Of a stretch of DNA of 64,000 nucleotides, positions 32,722 through 41,139 are shown piece after piece. This stretch comes from an uncultured bacterium (GTDB lineage Bacteria; Patescibacteriota; Saccharimonadia; Saccharimonadales; Saccharimonadaceae): the NCBI GenBank assembly GCA_903821365.1, contig CAIJKY010000005.1, positions 62,001-126,000 of the forward strand. Reading direction: 5' to 3'. Position 1 is the first letter of the stretch, and each line of letters begins with the position of its first letter. The notes below the pieces were generated by a model. That model was given only the letters and a program-made list of their open reading frames with translations, made no database searches and had not been told where the DNA came from. Position numbers and translations under genes: made by a program.

Positions 32722-34065
32722 ATGACAAAATCTACTCCCCACACCGACACTTCGAGTTCAGATAATTCTGAGCTAAAACACGACCAGGCTACCCCTGTTG
32801 TCGATAGCAAACGTAACACGATCGTAGAGACACCTCCGGTGCCCGCATCGGTTCGAGCGACACCACCGCCCAAAAAACCAAGCCGTAGCGTGCCGCTGAC
32901 GACAACGATCTTTCTCGTCGTTATTATTGGCGTGGTTAGCTTTATTGGTGGTGCACGCAGTCCGGAGCTTCTCAGCTCACTCAACCCAGCCAATAGTACC
33001 CAAAATAAGTCACTGCCTGGCGAGCTCGATTACACACAGCTTAACGAGGTTTACTCGTTGCTCAAGAACCGCTTTGATGGCACTCTCGACACCCAGAAGT
33101 TGCTCGATGGCGCCAAAAAAGGCATGACCGATGCCGCCGGCGACCCATACACCGTCTACTTCACCGACAAAGAAGCCAACGAGTTCTTTGGCGAACTTGA
33201 TGGCAAATTTAGTGGTATTGGCGCAGAACTCGGCAAAAAAGATGACAAGCTGAGTGTTATGTCAGTGATCGACAACTCACCAGCCGCTAAGGCAGGCATC
33301 TTGCCAGGCGACATCGTTGCCCAAGTTAACGGCGACGCAACAACTGGCTGGTCAGTTGATAAAGCCGTTTCGGTCATTCGCGGCGACAAAGGCACTAGCG
33401 TCAAGCTGACCGTTCTACGCGGCGACGAAGTCAAAGATTACACCATCACTCGCGATGACATCGTTGACCCAAGCGTCAAATCCGAAATAACCGCTGACAA
33501 CATCGGTATCCTACGCCTTTCACGCTTTAACGACACCGATACTTTGCCGCTTGCCCAGAAAGCCGCTCAAGACTTTAAAGCCAAGGGCGTTAAATCAATC
33601 ATCCTTGATTTGCGCGGTAACGGTGGTGGCTACGTTGAAGCGGCCCGTGGTATCGCTGGTCTCTGGCTCGACAATAAAACAGTTGTTGAAGAACGCCAAG
33701 GCACCAAAGTGCTCGACAAACTCACTTCAGAAGGTGGCAAGGCGGTCTTTGCCGGCATTCCAACCGTTGTCTTGATCGACGGCGGCAGTGCGAGCGCCAG
33801 CGAAATCGTTGCCGGTGCACTTCATGATTACGGCGCAGCGCAACTTGTTGGCGACAAGAGTTTTGGCAAAGGCTCTGTCCAGCAAATCGAGCGCGTGCCT
33901 GGTGGTGGTCAGCTCAAAATCACTATCGCTAAGTGGTACACGCCAAAAGGCAAGAACATCAACAAAGAAGGCATTCAGCCTGACGTCAAGGTTCCTGTTG
34001 ATGCGAACACTCCTGTTGGCACCGACCCGCAAAAAGATAAAGCCATAGAACTTCTCAACAAGTAA
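32722..34065 (+). CDS. ctpA: S41 family C-terminal processing protease (CtpA-like)
   Basis: 447 residues from ATG 32722 (an upstream in-frame start at 32686 lacks support). A Ser/Thr/Pro-rich cytosolic N-terminus is followed by a TM anchor (about 52-72, TTTIFLVVIIGVVSFIGGA), a PDZ domain (about 145-230, KAGILPGDIVAQVNGDATTGW) and the S41 catalytic domain. Nucleophile Ser lies in GGSASASEIVAGAL and the catalytic Lys in GDKSFGKGSVQ. Extracytoplasmic protease that trims or degrades envelope proteins; in several bacteria CtpA homologues control cell-wall hydrolases, so its place behind two CHAP enzymes is suggestive. Confidence 0.93.
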   Translation: MTKSTPHTDTSSSDNSELKHDQATPVVDSKRNTIVETPPVPASVRATPPPKKPSRSVPLTTTIFLVVIIGVVSFIGGARSPELLSSLNPANSTQNKSLPGELDYTQLNEVYSLLKNRFDGTLDTQKLLDGAKKGMTDAAGDPYTVYFTDKEANEFFGELDGKFSGIGAELGKKDDKLSVMSVIDNSPAAKAGILPGDIVAQVNGDATTGWSVDKAVSVIRGDKGTSVKLTVLRGDEVKDYTITRDDIVDPSVKSEITADNIGILRLSRFNDTDTLPLAQKAAQDFKAKGVKSIILDLRGNGGGYVEAARGIAGLWLDNKTVVEERQGTKVLDKLTSEGGKAVFAGIPTVVLIDGGSASASEIVAGALHDYGAAQLVGDKSFGKGSVQQIERVPGGGQLKITIAKWYTPKGKNINKEGIQPDVKVPVDANTPVGTDPQKDKAIELLNK

Positions 34066-34079
34066 CTGGTAGATATCCA

Positions 34080-34463
34080 GTGAAACCCGTTCTCATCGTG
34101 ACTGACAATCAAGCGCTTATCGCGCTTTGTCAGTCACTTTTGAGTGCTACTGCTACGTCGCTGCGTTCCGTTGGGTCATCACGCAAGGCCATTCAAGCAG
34201 AAATAGCAGAACATCCTCCTACCGTTGTCGTATTTGATAGGGCAGTGCCGATCAAGCGGGGTGACGATCCTCTCGACGCAATTATCGCTGCGCTTAGCTA
34301 TGAAAACGTTATCATCATCAATGCATTGCCACCTGAGAGCGCCACAGACGTGCAGACATCTGACGAACGCGCAGAATACGCAGTCAAACTAGAAATCGTC
34401 GCAAGAGACGTTCTGGCGCGCGTCAAGCATACATATGCACTTACTACGGCGCCAGTAGCTTAG
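34080..34463 (+). CDS. Degenerate receiver-like protein
   Basis: 127 residues beginning at GTG 34080, 14 nt after ctpA. The first strand VLIVTDNQALIALCQSLL and the central VVVFDRAVP with a possible phospho-acceptor Asp resemble a CheY-type receiver. The usual acidic pair after strand 1 is reduced to a single Asp (TDN), and the conserved Lys near the end is not evident. It could be a phosphorylation-independent pseudo-receiver. No partner kinase is adjacent. Function unknown; the fold call is tentative. Confidence 0.5.
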   Translation: MKPVLIVTDNQALIALCQSLLSATATSLRSVGSSRKAIQAEIAEHPPTVVVFDRAVPIKRGDDPLDAIIAALSYENVIIINALPPESATDVQTSDERAEYAVKLEIVARDVLARVKHTYALTTAPVA

Positions 34464-35419
34464 TACGGCCAGTCACTTTTCGGCTTGAACTCGCCAGCCC
34501 GTTGACGGTCAATTGTTTGGGCGACGGCTGCCGTTAACGCTGCGTCACCAGCTAATAGTAACGACTCCATCTCACTCGTCGTTATATGATGAGTTTCTGT
34601 TAAGTAGTCAAACACTTCCTTTGCTAGGTCAGCAGGACTTTGCTCTTCGGTCGCTCGGTCAATACCAGCCACATCAAGCATCTTTACCGAACCATCAGCG
34701 CGGTCATGAACAAACTCGACATCGCTTAAATCTAAACGGTGACGCTGAACGACGTCGTTAATGCGCGAGAATTCAGCTGCGATGTGCGTGCTTGGGAGTT
34801 CATCAAGCCCACCGGCGTCAATGCGGTCCATCACGATTACAGGGCGCGATAGCGGGCGCTTGCTTGTGCCGCGTACGATCGGCGTTGAGGCAATGTCGCT
34901 TTTGTTTAGCTTATGTGCTTGAGAATATCGTTCTTCTATGGCCGTATCGAGCAAAACATGAGGGCGTGGCGTTAAGCCTTCTTCTTGTAACTCTGTCAAA
35001 ATAGCCATCTCTTTCTCAACGTAATCATAGGTGAGGGCATCGCCATAATATTTATAAGCGAGCGTTTCATCGCCGAAGAGTATTGCCGATGAGCCGTCGT
35101 CGGACAGTAAGTTAATTGATCGGTCTGGAAAAATCGCCGCAAGATTATCACGCGCAGCTGCTTCGGCTTGTTCGCCACGGAGCGTGCTCCGTCCGCGCGG
35201 TGCATGCTCAAGCACAGGGTAGGGCTCGTGACCGTCGGCTAATGATGTTTTGAGTTTATATCCCTTTGGTCGCACAGCCTCGGTTTCATTCATGCCAATG
35301 GCTTCACGGATACCAAAACGACCCATAAGCCTGCGCAGTCCGCGTGGCGCGTCGGGCGCTGCTTCGACTGGGGTTTCGCGTTCGTGACCGTCATGTTTGT
35401 ATTCATCTGGCTGTGTCAT
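34460..35419 (-). CDS. Protein-kinase-like fold protein, divergent from an FHA gene
   Basis: 319 residues, cytosolic. The central region looks like a divergent kinase: AILFGDETLAYKYYG (beta-3 Lys candidate), YVEKEMAILTELQEEG (helix C Glu candidate), a hinge-like PVIVMDRIDAGGL and a late SVKMLDVAGIDRA in the place of a DFG segment. A canonical HRD catalytic Asp is not obvious (HRLDLSDVEFVHD), so activity is uncertain. The N-terminus is acidic and disordered. It is transcribed divergently from an FHA-domain protein, which suggests a phospho-signalling pair. Its end overlaps the receiver-like gene by 4 nt tail to tail. Confidence 0.5.
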   Translation of the reverse strand: MTQPDEYKHDGHERETPVEAAPDAPRGLRRLMGRFGIREAIGMNETEAVRPKGYKLKTSLADGHEPYPVLEHAPRGRSTLRGEQAEAAARDNLAAIFPDRSINLLSDDGSSAILFGDETLAYKYYGDALTYDYVEKEMAILTELQEEGLTPRPHVLLDTAIEERYSQAHKLNKSDIASTPIVRGTSKRPLSRPVIVMDRIDAGGLDELPSTHIAAEFSRINDVVQRHRLDLSDVEFVHDRADGSVKMLDVAGIDRATEEQSPADLAKEVFDYLTETHHITTSEMESLLLAGDAALTAAVAQTIDRQRAGEFKPKSDWPY

Positions 35420-35428
35420 GTTAGCTTT

Positions 35429-35457
35429 AAAATAACATACAATACTGCTTATGTCAA
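35429..35457 (-). promoter_or_regulatory. Promoter of the kinase-like gene
   Basis: Minus strand TTGACA (35457-35452), 17-nt spacer, weak -10 TATTTT (35434-35429), 9 nt to ATG 35419. Confidence 0.45.
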
Positions 35458-35482
35458 TAATATGATTATGCTAAAAACTATA

Positions 35483-35511
35483 TTGACAATACTACAATAT
35501 AGTGCTAATGT
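35483..35511 (+). promoter_or_regulatory. TTGACA / TGC-TAATGT promoter of the FHA gene
   Basis: TTGACA (35483-35488), 17-nt spacer, TG-C-TAATGT (hexamer 35506-35511). The same -35 and -10 are found upstream of 31530 and 61508. The leader is about 35 nt, A-rich and without a clear Shine-Dalgarno. Confidence 0.65.
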
Positions 35512-35552
35512 TTAAACATAAATAAACCATAAAGGTTACAAAAACAAATATC

Positions 35553-37043
35553 ATGACACAAGGACCCCAACGATACGGACTCGGCCCAAGGCCCGGACAA
35601 CCTAGCCCGGAAGTAGATTACGAAGCGTTAAGACTAATGGCTGAAATGGGAGCAGAATCTGACAGAAGGGCTGCAGAGCGAGCCGCAAAGCAAGAACGTG
35701 AGCCTTTTGCATCACCAGAAGCAGTCGACGCTTTACTGCTCGAGCCTGGCACACAAACAACCGAACTACGTGGCCATAGCGAAACGCTTATCCCAATGGT
35801 TGTTAAAGCTGAATACTTACGCACCGCAGGCCAGGGCGAAAATGCTCCCACAATTTTGGGTGTCATCGATATTCCTGGGTACGAACCAGATATGGGCGAG
35901 CTGGGCGGAGAAACCGAGCATGGCCGATTAATTGTTGGACTTAATGAAAAAGGTGTCTATCTTGCAGGAAAAGGCGCGACTTCTGCCGAAGCTGGTGAAG
36001 TGATGTATCTAGATCCAAGCAAGGGCTCATTCGAACTTGGGCGCAATAGCGCTGGTGACTCACGTCTTGGAAGCATCGCTCCAGAACTTGCAGGAGCTGC
36101 TACATCAAAAGTGCACTTAGAAATCGGTTTTGAGCATGGATCGATTGTCGTCAAAAATAAAGGCCAAAACGGAAGCCGCGTGTCACTCCCAGGCGCAGAG
36201 CAAGACCAAGCAGCGGTCGCCGCTCCTGCTGCGAAAGAGCGCATGAGCGTTCCTTGGCTTGATGAAGCTGAGAAGGGTGGAGATCCTGATCCGCACCACG
36301 AGCGAGTTGACCATCGAATCACAGGTACTGAGCGTGTATCGCCTTCGGAACGGCGACAAATTCTTGATCTGGGTCGTCTTGCTGCCGAAAATGGACCAGT
36401 AATACCTGCACAGCGTACTGAATATATTCCAGTCGACCCACCAACAGAACGTTTAGATTTACCAACAGATCAGTTTGAAAAAGTGAATATACCAGCATCC
36501 CCAGAGCGCGGTCGTGAATTAACACCTGCAAATGTTGAAAAGTACGCCAAGGAATGTGGCGATGAAGTAAAAGCTTTGATTACTGTCGATGAGCTCACCA
36601 AGCAGGATAGAATGTTTGTCGACGAAGTTGGATCTAATTTTGCAAAAATTCTACAGAATGTGGAGACTATACCTGGCACGGAGACGGAGCTGCATAAAGG
36701 TAACTCGACACGTGAGCAATATGACGATTATCATGCAGACCGCGCTGACTTAGTCGGCGTCGCCAACACTGCCCGCTCGGTCATTGAGTGGCAAGCTGGC
36801 CGACAGCCATCTGAGCGCTTTACAACAGCAGAACAAGCAATAGCCTGGATTGCAGACAGCGGCGCAGCTCACTCGAGCCTTGACCGTGGACCAGCCATAG
36901 TGCTTGCACAGCTGACTGCTAAAATAGCAGGCAACGTTATGCGCGTAAACCAAGGTGCAAATATTAATAACCCATATATCGCTGGCAAAATACAGGCCAT
37001 TGCACGTGCGAAAGGGTACAAAGCTAAAGCTCGTAATCGCTAA
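35553..37043 (+). CDS. FHA-domain protein
   Basis: 496 residues, cytosolic and acidic. A forkhead-associated domain (about residues 120-215) shows the phosphothreonine-binding pattern: FELGRNSAGDSRL, TSKVHLEIGFEHGSIVVKNKGQNGSRV. The Gly-Arg, Ser-x-x-His and Asn-Gly positions are all there. A Pro/Glu-rich linker follows (about 220-330, with VPWLDEAEKGGDPDP), then a helical C-terminal domain (about 330-490) that I do not recognise. FHA domains bind phosphothreonine peptides, and the divergently transcribed neighbour is kinase-like. A single-gene transcript, ended by a bidirectional terminator. Confidence 0.75.
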   Translation: MTQGPQRYGLGPRPGQPSPEVDYEALRLMAEMGAESDRRAAERAAKQEREPFASPEAVDALLLEPGTQTTELRGHSETLIPMVVKAEYLRTAGQGENAPTILGVIDIPGYEPDMGELGGETEHGRLIVGLNEKGVYLAGKGATSAEAGEVMYLDPSKGSFELGRNSAGDSRLGSIAPELAGAATSKVHLEIGFEHGSIVVKNKGQNGSRVSLPGAEQDQAAVAAPAAKERMSVPWLDEAEKGGDPDPHHERVDHRITGTERVSPSERRQILDLGRLAAENGPVIPAQRTEYIPVDPPTERLDLPTDQFEKVNIPASPERGRELTPANVEKYAKECGDEVKALITVDELTKQDRMFVDEVGSNFAKILQNVETIPGTETELHKGNSTREQYDDYHADRADLVGVANTARSVIEWQAGRQPSERFTTAEQAIAWIADSGAAHSSLDRGPAIVLAQLTAKIAGNVMRVNQGANINNPYIAGKIQAIARAKGYKAKARNR

Positions 37044-37073
37044 ATTGTAATAAAACCTAATATCAAGAAAGAC

Positions 37074-37102
37074 AAAAAACGCACCGTAGTGGTGCGTTTT
37101 TT
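37074..37102. terminator. Bidirectional terminator between FHA gene and rpmA
   Basis: Stem AAAAAACGCACC (37074-37085) / GGTGCGTTTTTT (37091-37102) with a 5-nt loop. It provides a T tract in both directions for convergent genes. Confidence 0.9.
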
Positions 37103-37119
37103 AGTTAATCAAGAGTTGA

Positions 37120-37404
37120 CTAAGCGTCAGCGTCAAGCACCATAACCTGGGTGCGGTTGGCGGTTTTGCCAGTAAAGCGAGTGACTTTAACTTTTTTGAA
37201 ACCTACAACACCGTCGCGTGCAGCGTGAATGGTGAAGTTATTGCTCATAAAAGTGCCAGGACCGGCAGTTTTAGTTTGGCCTACCTGACGAACAAGGACT
37301 TCGCCGGTGCGAACAACTTGGCCACCAAAGCGCTTAACGCCGAGGCGTTGTCCGGGTGAATCATGAATATTTTTGGCTGTACCGCCGGCTTTAACGTGTG
37401 ACAT
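37120..37404 (-). CDS. rpmA: 50S ribosomal protein bL27
   Basis: 94 residues, component of the large subunit near the peptidyl-transferase centre. The block SPGQRLGVKRFGGQVV, followed by GEVLVRQ and GPGTFMSNNFTIHAARDGVV, identifies bL27. The N-terminus starts MSHVKAGGTAKN without the cleavable extension of Firmicutes. Its usual partner rplU (bL21) is not adjacent. It is downstream of the Trm11-like methyltransferase gene (23-nt gap), with GTAAGGAT as a weak ribosome site, so the two may be co-transcribed. Confidence 0.95.
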   Translation of the reverse strand: MSHVKAGGTAKNIHDSPGQRLGVKRFGGQVVRTGEVLVRQVGQTKTAGPGTFMSNNFTIHAARDGVVGFKKVKVTRFTGKTANRTQVMVLDADA

Positions 37405-37427
37405 AGGGTGGACTTATCCTTACTTTA

Positions 37428-38678
37428 TTATCGTCGTGTGAGCACTAGGAGCTCGCGGGCAACTAACTGATCATCTCGAAAGTACATCAAATCGTTACCT
37501 CTCACGTGTGTGAAATCTGTTTGATTATACCCCAGTGACACCAGTTCGTCAATAACTGGCAGGTGGCGAAAACGAGCTTTTCCGCTGGCTTCAGGATTAA
37601 GCCGCCAAGCGGGGACGGCCATGCATAGCGAGGTGCCCGGCGAAAGCTGTTTTGCGATGTTTTTGAAAAATGCTCGATGTAATTCGTCACATTTCATCAC
37701 GATTTCATTAAGTGCGGCTAGAGTAGGGAGGTGTTGTAGTGGCGTGCCGAGGTAGGTTTCGCCAGCAACGCAGTCGATATTGCTCCAATGGTGCGTTGTG
37801 GCATCGCCAGCTTCAAGAGTGACATTGAAGCGATTGAGGCCGAAGGTTGTACGAAGCCAGTCGAGATTGCCGCGAGAGTAATCGATCATGCGCGATTCGA
37901 GGTCGGTGCCATAGGCGTCGTGCCCCATAAGGAGCGCCTCTTGCAATATGACACCGGTGCCACAAAAAGGGTCAAGTATACGCAGTGGTGGCTGTTTGTG
38001 GCGCATAGTGGGGCTGGCTGCGAGATTGAGCATGATTTGGGCAAGCTTGGGTGGGAGCATACCAACGAAAGCGTCGCGCATTGGGCGACCATGATCGCGG
38101 GCGGCATAATTGTCTATGTCTTGGCAGTATACGGTTTGAGCAATCAATGTCTCGCTGCCATTGCGTAAAAGTACTAGCTCGCAACCGAGCGGGCCTGTGA
38201 GCTGGTTGTGTAAAATTTGGGCGCTCGATAGGCTTGTCTGTTGGTTGGGAATGATGCGTACTGAACGTCCAGTGGCGCGAAGTGTCTTTTTGCAGTCGAG
38301 AGCTGTAGCGGCGAGACGAGCAGCACTTACTTCAAGGCCGTAGGTGCTCAGACCAAGCTTGAGCTTGCCTTCGGAGACGTGAGCGACGTAGTGTGTGAGG
38401 CGTTTTTCGAGGTGCCGTGCAACCTGTGGCCAGTTGGTTGAAGCAACCGAGTCAATAAGACGTGCAATTTTAACGCTGCCGCCGAGGTAAGGAAAGTGAG
38501 CTTCGGCTGTGGCCGTGTCGGCACCAGTAAGTCCTGTAACGAGTGCTGCATCCGCAGTGATGACATGAACGCGTTCAGCGCCGTATACTGCTTCGAGCTC
38601 GGCAATGCCAAGCGCTGGCTGTCGACCAAGAATGTGCAAGTAATCGTGTGTTTGTTGTGGTTTATCGGTAGTGTCCAT
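37428..38678 (-). CDS. Trm11-like RNA guanine-N2 methyltransferase
   Basis: 416 residues, related to the UPF0020/Trm11 (TrmG10) family that methylates tRNA G10. An N-terminal THUMP-like region (about 1-190) precedes a Rossmann methyltransferase with SAM motif LDPFCGTGVILQEALLMG and the following acidic YGTDLESRMIDYSRGNLDW. The catalytic motif IV, usually DPPY, is here replaced by a sequence around GETYLGTPL, an atypical version. The substrate could be tRNA or another RNA. Its promoter is back to back with the 38714 gene. Confidence 0.8.
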   Translation of the reverse strand: MDTTDKPQQTHDYLHILGRQPALGIAELEAVYGAERVHVITADAALVTGLTGADTATAEAHFPYLGGSVKIARLIDSVASTNWPQVARHLEKRLTHYVAHVSEGKLKLGLSTYGLEVSAARLAATALDCKKTLRATGRSVRIIPNQQTSLSSAQILHNQLTGPLGCELVLLRNGSETLIAQTVYCQDIDNYAARDHGRPMRDAFVGMLPPKLAQIMLNLAASPTMRHKQPPLRILDPFCGTGVILQEALLMGHDAYGTDLESRMIDYSRGNLDWLRTTFGLNRFNVTLEAGDATTHHWSNIDCVAGETYLGTPLQHLPTLAALNEIVMKCDELHRAFFKNIAKQLSPGTSLCMAVPAWRLNPEASGKARFRHLPVIDELVSLGYNQTDFTHVRGNDLMYFRDDQLVARELLVLTRR

Positions 38679-38691
38679 AGTATCAAGCGCT

Positions 38692-38706
38692 ATTATACTT
38701 TATACT
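38692..38706. promoter_or_regulatory. Back-to-back divergent -10 boxes
   Basis: TATAAT on the minus strand (38697-38692, 13 nt to ATG 38678) and TATACT on the plus strand (38701-38706, 7 nt to ATG 38714). Only 3 bp separate the boxes, so the two promoters should compete for polymerase. Confidence 0.6.
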
Positions 38707-38713
38707 GTTGGTT

Positions 38714-39787
38714 ATGTCTTTCCGACGGTGGCTCAGCATTTTCTCATTTGTCGCAATTGTTGTGTTGCTTATTTTTTCGTGGAAAGATATCACGAAGGCT
38801 TGGCGATTGCTTGAGCAAGTACAACTGCTCGTGCTTCTGTTGATTATTCCAGTTCAAATTTTTAGTTTTTACGCATCCGGCGAAATTCTTGCGAGCTTCC
38901 TTCGCAATAAAGGCGAGCTCAAGGGTGTGTCGAGGGCAGAGGTTGCGCGCTTCTCGCTAGAGTTTAATTTCGTTAATCATATCTTGCCAAGTGGTGGGCT
39001 TTCTGGCGCATCATATGCGAACTGGCGTTTTAAGCACATGGGCGTATCGGTCGCACGAGTAACACTTGCCAATGCGCTTCGATTCCTAGTCCAGTTTGTG
39101 GTGTTTATTATTCTATTGGTACTCGCGGTGTTGGCATTGGCTCTTGACGGCAATATCAATCGGTTAACGCTGCTGTTTGCGAGTACATTATCGACTTTAA
39201 TTATTGTAACAACATTACTCTTTTTGTATGTTGTTAGCTCTCGGTCGCGCAGCAATAGCTTTGGGCGCCAAATCATACGCGTCGTCAATGGGTTGGCTCG
39301 TAAATTCCTACGTCGCAAGAATCTCGTTTCGAACGCCAAAGTAGAAGCCTTTATGGGGCAGATGCATAACGATTATCTTGAGCTGCGTAAGACGCCGCGA
39401 CAACTGCTGGCGCCGTTCGTGTGGGCATTTATCTACACTGTACTTGAGATCGGCCTTTTTATGGTGGTGTTCGCCTCGCTGCACTCGTTTGTTAATCCGG
39501 CAGCGATGTTGATTGCTTATGGCTTTGCTGGTGCGGCTGGAATTTTTGTGGCAACGCCGGGCGGTGCTGGGGCGTATGAGGCGGTGATGATCAGTTTCTT
39601 GAGTAGCGCGGGTATTCCTCAAGAAACAGCTATTGCCGGTGTACTGCTGACTCGCGTCATTATTATTTTGATTACAATCACAAGCGGCTATGTCTTTTAT
39701 CAGCTAACGCTCGTTAAGTATGGCCGAGCGCCCAACACTAAGCCAGACGAAATAGCTGACGAGCCGCCCCGTGACCGTCATTCTTGA
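38714..39787 (+). CDS. Lysylphosphatidylglycerol synthase TM region / UPF0104 family membrane protein
   Basis: About 357 residues with seven or eight hydrophobic helices. The pattern of the UPF0104 family (PF03706) is visible: FNFVNHILPSGGLSGASYANW after the second helix, and ATPGGAGAYEAVMISFLSSAGIPQETAIAGVLLTRVI near the C-terminus. Members are flippase-like or the membrane half of MprF; there is no aminoacyl-transferase domain here, so lipid transport or glycolipid handling is more likely. I chose ATG 38714 over TTG 38708 for position after the -10 box. It overlaps xseA by 17 nt. Confidence 0.85.
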   Translation: MSFRRWLSIFSFVAIVVLLIFSWKDITKAWRLLEQVQLLVLLLIIPVQIFSFYASGEILASFLRNKGELKGVSRAEVARFSLEFNFVNHILPSGGLSGASYANWRFKHMGVSVARVTLANALRFLVQFVVFIILLVLAVLALALDGNINRLTLLFASTLSTLIIVTTLLFLYVVSSRSRSNSFGRQIIRVVNGLARKFLRRKNLVSNAKVEAFMGQMHNDYLELRKTPRQLLAPFVWAFIYTVLEIGLFMVVFASLHSFVNPAAMLIAYGFAGAAGIFVATPGGAGAYEAVMISFLSSAGIPQETAIAGVLLTRVIIILITITSGYVFYQLTLVKYGRAPNTKPDEIADEPPRDRHS

Positions 39788-40925
39788 TGCCACCGAAGCG
39801 TTGACCGCAGGCCAGCCACTGTCGGTTACTGAGTGCATCGGCATTTTAAATGAAACACTTGAGATGGCACTGCCAGTGCTTATGGTTGAAGGTGAAATCG
39901 GCAGTTTTAAGATCAATCAGGGTAAATATGTCTTTTTTGACGTTAAAGACGATAAAGGTACACTTGGCTGTTTCATGATGGTACACCAACTAAGGACGCC
40001 ACTTGAAAACGGTATGCGGGTACGGTTGGTGGTGACACCACGCATTACGGCCTGGGGGAAATTTAGTCTGACTGTCCGTGCGGTGACGTTGGTGGGCGAG
40101 GGAACTCTGCAACGTGCCTATCAGCTTTTGAAGCAGCGATTAACAACTGAGGGGCTATTCAGTGACGAGCGCAAGCGCCCGCTCCCTGAGTATCCTGAAC
40201 GCATTGCCGTCATTAGTTCGCGCCAAGCTGCAGGCTTTGCTGATTTTATGAAAATTGCGGCTGCACGCTGGCCGCTGGCAAATATTACAGTCGAACATGT
40301 ACGAGTACAGGGAGCCGGTGCGGCTGATGATATCATTGCCGCGATTGCGCGGATAAATGCTCAAGCCAATGGCATTGAGGCGATCGTCCTTATTCGTGGC
40401 GGCGGCAGCGCTGATGATCTTGCTTGTTTTAATGATGAGCCGTTAGTTCGTGCAATTGCTGCCAGTCGTGTGCCGCTTATTGCAGGTATTGGCCACGAAG
40501 TCGATGAAACGTTGGCGAGTCTTGCCGCCGATGTCATGGCAAGCACACCAAGCAATGCTGCTGAATTATTGCTGCCCGACAGTGCAGTTGTGGCGCAGGC
40601 GCTTCGACAACAAGCAAAGCAAATGAATGACTCGGCGAAGCGACTCATTCAGGATCAGCGACAAACTATCGAGCGACATCACGTTTGGCTCGATACCACT
40701 ACTCGTCAGGTACTCGTCAGCGCTCAGCAGCGCCTTAGGCATGCCACGGCGCTGTTAAATCAACTCAATCCGCAGCGAGTGCTGAGTCATGGTTACGCAA
40801 TTGTTCGCCAAGATGGTGCCGTTCTGCGCGATGGCGGACGGCTGAAGGCGGGTGATCATTTAACAATCCAGCTCGCGCACCATTATATTGAAAGTGAGGT
40901 TACACGTGTCACCAGTAAAGACTAA
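39771..40925 (+). CDS. xseA: Exodeoxyribonuclease VII large subunit
   Basis: Catalytic subunit of the single-strand exonuclease ExoVII. An OB-fold domain at the N-terminus (LMVEGEIGSFKINQGKYVFFDVKDDKGTLGCFM) is followed by the catalytic core with PEYPERIAVISSRQAAGFADF, VRVQGAGAADDIIAAI, IRGGGSADDLACFNDEPLVRAIAASRVPLIAGIGHEVDETLA, and a short coiled coil plus C-terminal barrel strand (LSHGYAIVRQDG). At 384 residues it is slightly short. Start is GTG 39771, inside the end of the upstream gene; no better start is seen. Confidence 0.95.
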   Translation: MTVILDATEALTAGQPLSVTECIGILNETLEMALPVLMVEGEIGSFKINQGKYVFFDVKDDKGTLGCFMMVHQLRTPLENGMRVRLVVTPRITAWGKFSLTVRAVTLVGEGTLQRAYQLLKQRLTTEGLFSDERKRPLPEYPERIAVISSRQAAGFADFMKIAAARWPLANITVEHVRVQGAGAADDIIAAIARINAQANGIEAIVLIRGGGSADDLACFNDEPLVRAIAASRVPLIAGIGHEVDETLASLAADVMASTPSNAAELLLPDSAVVAQALRQQAKQMNDSAKRLIQDQRQTIERHHVWLDTTTRQVLVSAQQRLRHATALLNQLNPQRVLSHGYAIVRQDGAVLRDGGRLKAGDHLTIQLAHHYIESEVTRVTSKD

Positions 40926-41127
40926 ATCGACAAAAGATGAGCCAAGTTTTGCACAGCTCATGGCTGAGTTTGAAGCGATTACGGCGCGATTTGATACGCC
41001 AGATTTAGATATCGAGTCAGCGGTGACGCTTCATGCTCAAGGCGTCGCACTGCTTGCAGCCCTGCAACAACGACTCACAAAAGCAGAAGCTGCGCTCACC
41101 GAGCAAATGGCTCAGGATAAACAATAA
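40906..41127 (+). CDS. xseB: Exodeoxyribonuclease VII small subunit
   Basis: 73 residues; forms the stalk of ExoVII with XseA. The two-helix pattern FAQLMAEFEAITARFDTPDLDIESAVTLHAQGVALLAAL is typical (usual form ...LExIVxxLExGxLxLEEALxxYExG). I chose GTG 40906, preceded by GAGG, overlapping the end of xseA; an in-frame TTG at 40888 is an alternative. Co-translated with xseA. Confidence 0.92.
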   Translation: MSPVKTKSTKDEPSFAQLMAEFEAITARFDTPDLDIESAVTLHAQGVALLAALQQRLTKAEAALTEQMAQDKQ

Positions 41128-41139
41128 GTCACTGATTCA

